Assembly: GCA_945889235.1 (NCBI GenBank)
Contig: CAMDBK010000210.1
Span: forward strand, 1-5,545
DNA length: 5,545 nucleotides
Source: Chitinophaga pinensis
GTDB taxonomy: Bacteria > Bacteroidota > Bacteroidia > SXHM01
Direction of reading: 5' to 3'
The first letter of the stretch is position 1, and the number at the start of each line of letters is the position of its first letter. The notes under the pieces were generated by a model. That model made no database searches. It saw only the letters and a program-made list of their open reading frames with translations, and was not told the DNA's origin. The translations under genes were made by a program, and so were the position numbers. Of this stretch, positions 5,445 through 5,545 are shown piece by piece.

Positions 5445-5545
5445 ATGAGCGACTTGAAAAAAATTAAGAATGCACTGATTTCCGTTTACTACAAGGATAA
5501 TCTTGAACCGATAATTTTAAAACTGCGTGAACTTGGTGTACAAAT
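5445..5545 (+). CDS. purH: Bifunctional AICAR transformylase/IMP cyclohydrolase PurH, N-terminus only (cut by right edge)
   Basis: The open frame from ATG at 5445 gives 33 residues, MSDLKKIKNALISVYYKDNL and then EPIILKLRELGVQ. ALISVYYKDNLEPI..L.ELGV is the characteristic first strand and helix of the IMP cyclohydrolase (MGS-like) domain of PurH, which performs the last two steps of de novo purine synthesis. The larger C-terminal transformylase domain lies outside the window. Upstream is a promoter box and an AT-rich leader without a Shine-Dalgarno sequence. The gene diverges from the ABC permease. The assignment rests on a short segment but the match is specific. Confidence 0.85.
   Translation, partial: MSDLKKIKNALISVYYKDNLEPIILKLRELGVQ

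Overview
The window looks like an ordinary chromosomal stretch from a member of the Bacteroidota (Chitinophagales/Sphingobacteriales-like or a related lineage; lower ranks are not resolvable here). The evidence is: the long, three-domain form of IspG; a secreted protein whose mature N-terminus has the NLVPNPSFE-type block typical of gliding/type IX-secretion-associated surface proteins; Bacteroidota-type promoter boxes (TAnnTTTG, in one case with TTG 19 bases upstream) in front of most genes; and no Shine-Dalgarno sequences.

Layout, left to right. Bases 1-289 (minus) hold the N-terminal 96 codons of a secreted protein that runs off the left edge. It diverges from ispG (341-2290, plus), the [4Fe-4S] enzyme of the penultimate MEP-pathway step. 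Convergent with ispG are two tandem, clearly paralogous two-helix membrane micro-proteins (2309-2509 and 2568-2759, minus). Next on the minus strand is a 228-residue predicted lipoprotein (2873-3559) built from a 16-residue periodic aromatic repeat. It diverges from a PaaI-like hotdog thioesterase (3632-4060, plus). The thioesterase shares a palindromic CTAG stop with the convergent MacB/FtsX-type ABC permease (4057-5307, minus), which starts at TTG. The permease diverges from the first 33 codons of purH (5445 onward, plus).

The genes do not form one pathway. ispG and purH are housekeeping metabolic genes; the rest are envelope or hypothetical proteins. The notable architecture is three divergent promoter regions. 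At 293-337 the two -7 boxes are copies of each other in a perfect 10-bp inverted repeat, each 4 nt from its start codon, implying leaderless mRNAs on both sides. At 3550-3611 the two -7 boxes abut back to back. The third lies between the permease and purH.

I see no mobile element, CRISPR array, tRNA/rRNA or defence system. The least explained items are the 16-residue-repeat lipoprotein and the micro-protein pair in which one copy has lost a Cys-x4-Cys motif. No gene-free stretch exceeds 300 bases; the longest is 5308-5444.
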